Source of the DNA: Candidatus Xianfuyuplasma coldseepsis | GTDB lineage: Bacteria > Bacillota_I > Bacilli_A > Izemoplasmatales > Izemoplasmataceae | Direction of reading: 5' to 3' | DNA: 64,000 nt | Assembly (NCBI RefSeq): GCF_014023125.1 | Contig: NZ_CP048914.1 | Coordinates: 1,268,698-1,332,697 of the forward strand | Shown here: positions 61,552 through 64,000 of the stretch, in pieces | Layout of the letters: every line of letters starts with the position of its first letter | Numbering within the stretch: position 1 is the first letter of the stretch | Translations under genes and position numbers: made by a program | Notes under the pieces: generated by a model | Told to the model about the DNA's origin: nothing | The model's input: the letters and a program-made list of their open reading frames with translations, nothing else | The model's database searches: none

Positions 61552-63978
61552 ATGAATGATATTCGCAATCTCGTATTCATAATTTTAGGGATTGTAGCAA
61601 CCCTAATCATCGATTATGTAATGATCGACTATCCAACATTCGTGTGGATTTTTTCAGCGTTGATGTTTATTGTCATCAACGTTTTTATTCAGCTATATAT
61701 CCAACGCAAAAAAACCAAGAAAATTGTCTGGTTAACCCACAAATTGGATGATACCAAAGATACGTTAAGTCGAAAGGACATCGTTGAAAAACGAATTGCA
61801 AACGATTTACCAATCGGGATAATCATCTACGATCAACGGTATAATATCAAATGGGCCAATGGATATAGCAAAGACATCTTTGAAAATGTCTTAGAACAAC
61901 GGACCCTTGAAATGGTGAATACCGATATTTACGATCACTTAGTTGGGAAGTACCATGAAGATACGTTTGTGACCAAAGTCTATACGCATGAATATGAAGT
62001 CGAGATCGATCGTGACGAACGAATCATCTATCTGACACAAGTGACCGAGCGTGAGGAACTAAAACGACGTTATGAAGCCAGCGTCGGTGTTATCGCAATG
62101 CTCAATTTAGACAATTTAGATGATGCAATCAGTGTCCTTGATGTCAGTAATCGTAGTTTTGTTCAAGGACGGTATTTGGAAGTCTTGGAGGCTTGGGGAG
62201 AAGAATACAGTTTCTATATTACCCCATTAACGAATTCCAAACTAATTGCGGTCATGAACAAACAAACACTAATGAACCTTGTGAAAAATGAGTTTAAAAT
62301 TGTCGAGACTGTCGCCGAGATTTCCCGGGAATACGGCATCTTGGTAACCCTATCAGCAGGGATTGCCTGTAGCAATATCAAACTAAACAAGCTCGGTGAT
62401 ATTGCGAACGATGCACTCGATTTAGCCCTATCTCGTGGTGGTGATCAAATCGTTGTTAACATTGAAGGTAACGATTTGATGTACTTCGGTGGAAATACCA
62501 ATACCGCTGAAAAACGAACCCGAATTACAACAAGGACTAACACCCAAAAATTAGAGCGATTGTTTGAAGAAAAACAACGCGTCTTCATCATGCCCCACCA
62601 TCATCCTGATACCGATGCGTTTGGCGCTGCAATTGGTGTTTTAAAGTTGGCGCAAGCCTACAATAAAGACGCAAAAATTATCATCAATCGTGATGATTTG
62701 GATAAGACAGTATTTAAAATTCTCCAAATGATGGAGTACGAATACATCACGTTCTTAGACTATATTATTACGCCAGCCAAAGCATTGGAAACTATTACAA
62801 AAGAGGATCTCTTGATCTTAGTCGATCACCATTCGTACAGTCAAAACATGGATTCCAAAATAGTTGGCAAAACCAAAAATCTTGTGATTATCGACCATCA
62901 CCGTAAATTAAACGATGCGATCGATGGTGCGTTAATTTCCCATATTGAACCCTATGCATCCAGTAGTGTTGAATTGGTTACCGAAATGATCGATTTAACA
63001 ACCAAAGATGTCGAACTGAATAATTTTGAAGCAACGGTTATGTTGAGCGGTATCATTGTCGATACCAATAACTTTATGTATCGTACTGGTTCACGAACAT
63101 TTGAAGCGTCGGCATACTTGCGTAAATATGGTGCAGATACCTTTAAAGTAAAAACAATTTTACGTCCAGGATTGGAAGAAATACAACTGAAATCACAACT
63201 GCTTACCTTAGCCGAAGTGATTCACAAACGATTTAGTATAGTCATCATTCCGCGTGATTTAAATCCAACGCGGACATTGCTCGCCAAAGTGGCGGATGAT
63301 TTACTTGAAATTGAAGATACAGTCGCAAGCTTTGCAATTGGCTATCTCGGTCCACAAACAGTCGGGATCTCAGCGCGCAGCTTGGAAGGCTTCAATGTTC
63401 AAGTTGTGATGGAGAAATTCAATGGTGGCGGGCATTTAAACAATGCTGGTGCACAGATTGAAACCGACGACATCAAACAAGTACGACTGGATTTGATTCA
63501 AATCTTGAATGAAACCGTATCGGAGGAAAAACCTATGAAAGTAATTTTGATCAAAGACCTAAAAGGCAAAGGAAAGAAAGGGCAAGTCATCGAAGTCGCC
63601 ACAGGCTATGGAAATTACTTGCTATCCAGTAAAATTGCGATTGAAGCAACGCAGCAAAACTTGCATTCGATTGAACTCGAAAAAGCAAAGCAAGAAGAAG
63701 TGGAACGGAAAACCCTCGAAGAGATGAAAGCGTTAAAAGAAAAAATCGAGAAACTTCCTGTTAAAGTATTTGTCAAAATCGGTGAGAATGGTAAACTGTT
63801 TGGCAAAGTCAATTCAAAACAAATCGCCATGGAATTCAAAAAACAGCATAAACTTACCATTGACAAACGGAAAATTGATTTAAAACAAAACATTGCCTCG
63901 TTAGGGAATTATAAAGTAGAAGTAAAATTACACAAAAACGTTACGGCGACCATTGAGGTATTAGTCGTCGAAGAATAG
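61552..63978 (+). CDS. fusion of c-di-AMP phosphodiesterase GdpP and 50S ribosomal protein L9
   Basis: 808 aa from the ATG at 61552 behind GAGGTGG. Residues 1-661 match GdpP/YybT in length and layout: two membrane helices (~5-55), a PAS-like domain (LPIGIIIYDQRYNIKWANGY), a degenerate GGDEF domain (VGVIAMLNLDNLDDAI ... LSRGGDQIVVN, lacking GGDEF), then DHH (FIMPHHHPDTDAFGAAIG; LVDHHSYSQNMDS; VIIDHHRK) and DHHA1 with GGGHLNNAGAQ. Residues 662-808 are a complete L9: MKVILIKDLKGKGKKGQVIE, VATGYGNYLLSSKIAIEATQ, the long Lys/Glu connecting helix and FGKVNSKQIAMEFKKQHKLT. The junction falls exactly at the L9 start codon. Gene order matches gdpP-rplI-dnaB in Bacillus. Confidence 0.93.
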   Translation: MNDIRNLVFIILGIVATLIIDYVMIDYPTFVWIFSALMFIVINVFIQLYIQRKKTKKIVWLTHKLDDTKDTLSRKDIVEKRIANDLPIGIIIYDQRYNIKWANGYSKDIFENVLEQRTLEMVNTDIYDHLVGKYHEDTFVTKVYTHEYEVEIDRDERIIYLTQVTEREELKRRYEASVGVIAMLNLDNLDDAISVLDVSNRSFVQGRYLEVLEAWGEEYSFYITPLTNSKLIAVMNKQTLMNLVKNEFKIVETVAEISREYGILVTLSAGIACSNIKLNKLGDIANDALDLALSRGGDQIVVNIEGNDLMYFGGNTNTAEKRTRITTRTNTQKLERLFEEKQRVFIMPHHHPDTDAFGAAIGVLKLAQAYNKDAKIIINRDDLDKTVFKILQMMEYEYITFLDYIITPAKALETITKEDLLILVDHHSYSQNMDSKIVGKTKNLVIIDHHRKLNDAIDGALISHIEPYASSSVELVTEMIDLTTKDVELNNFEATVMLSGIIVDTNNFMYRTGSRTFEASAYLRKYGADTFKVKTILRPGLEEIQLKSQLLTLAEVIHKRFSIVIIPRDLNPTRTLLAKVADDLLEIEDTVASFAIGYLGPQTVGISARSLEGFNVQVVMEKFNGGGHLNNAGAQIETDDIKQVRLDLIQILNETVSEEKPMKVILIKDLKGKGKKGQVIEVATGYGNYLLSSKIAIEATQQNLHSIELEKAKQEEVERKTLEEMKALKEKIEKLPVKVFVKIGENGKLFGKVNSKQIAMEFKKQHKLTIDKRKIDLKQNIASLGNYKVEVKLHKNVTATIEVLVVEE
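63522..63537 (+). promoter_or_regulatory. rplI: internal ribosome-binding site and start codon of L9 inside the fusion
   Basis: GGAGG (63522-63526), 8-base spacing, ATG (63535-63537). A 147-aa L9 (63535-63978) could be made separately from this site. Confidence 0.65.
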
Positions 63979-63987
63979 AGGGATACC

Positions 63988-64000
63988 ATGGAACGAATTA
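63988..64000 (+). CDS. start of next gene, probably replicative DNA helicase (truncated by the window)
   Basis: ATG at 63988 with GAGGGA upstream; only four codons (MERI) are visible. Assigned from the conserved order gdpP-rplI-dnaB/dnaC of Firmicutes, not from its own sequence. Confidence 0.4.

Noticed and set aside
1-64000. Use of UGA as tryptophan codon (Mycoplasma-type code)
   Set aside because: Several genes end at UGA in tight overlaps with the next gene and the long proteins use UGG for Trp, so the standard code applies.

Overview
The window looks like chromosome from a low-GC, wall-less or wall-reduced relative of the Firmicutes, most plausibly the Izemoplasmatales / Acholeplasma / Haloplasma side of the Mollicutes. 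This is an inference from gene order, the very AT-rich intergenic DNA, many small membrane proteins and lipoproteins, and a GdpP-L9 gene fusion of a kind I recall being annotated in Acholeplasma. UGA is used as a stop (for example the ATGA overlap at 15487-15490 and the GTGA overlap at 42238-42241), so this is the standard bacterial code and not that of Mycoplasma or Spiroplasma. No rRNA, CRISPR array or prophage is present. There is one tRNA and one insertion sequence.

Layout. (1) 1-1193: 5' part of a membrane pyrophosphatase, leftward. (2) 1562-16209: cell-surface block: a repeat-rich S41-protease-like lipoprotein, then a complete oligopeptide/dipeptide (Opp) ABC importer. All five Opp components are enlarged, by coiled coils in the binding protein and both ATPases and by extracytoplasmic insertions in both permeases. 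Two small membrane proteins follow. (3) 16273-18632: two leftward genes (membrane protein; CyuA-type desulfidase). (4) 18754-31858: the classical Firmicutes run rlmB - sigma factor - rpmG - secE - nusG - rplK - rplA - rplJ - rplL - methyltransferase - rpoB - rpoC, with visible L1 operators and an L10 leader. (5) 32085-34785: tRNA-Thr, a pentapeptide-repeat protein, a VOC protein and a DUF4143-type ATPase separate rpoC from the str operon. (6) 34977-39253: rpsL, rpsG, fusA, tuf. (7) 39409-47831: accessory region of small membrane proteins, a GH5-like protein with a coupled acetyltransferase, a diguanylate cyclase and a GyrI-like protein. (8) 48076-51399: ferric-iron ABC importer. (9) 51433-58353: TatD, HtrA-type lipoprotein protease, YchF, PhzF, CinA, hydrolase. 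(10) 58593-60141: an IS110-family element whose long leader probably encodes a bridge RNA. (11) 60429-64000: rpsF - ssb - rpsR - gdpP::rplI - start of the replicative helicase.

How the parts fit: the core blocks (4), (6) and (11) are transcription/translation operons with strong TTGACA/TATAAT-type promoters, leader RNAs and strong terminators. The flanking blocks are import (peptides, iron), surface proteolysis and small-molecule signalling (c-di-GMP synthesis, c-di-AMP breakdown). The most unusual observations are the coordinated expansion of the Opp importer, the GdpP-L9 fusion that keeps an internal ribosome-binding site, the IS110 leader carrying a 10-nt complement to the DNA outside the element, and a ribosomal protein S12 with arginine at the classical streptomycin-resistance lysine. 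Products were assigned by reading motifs; no database search was run.
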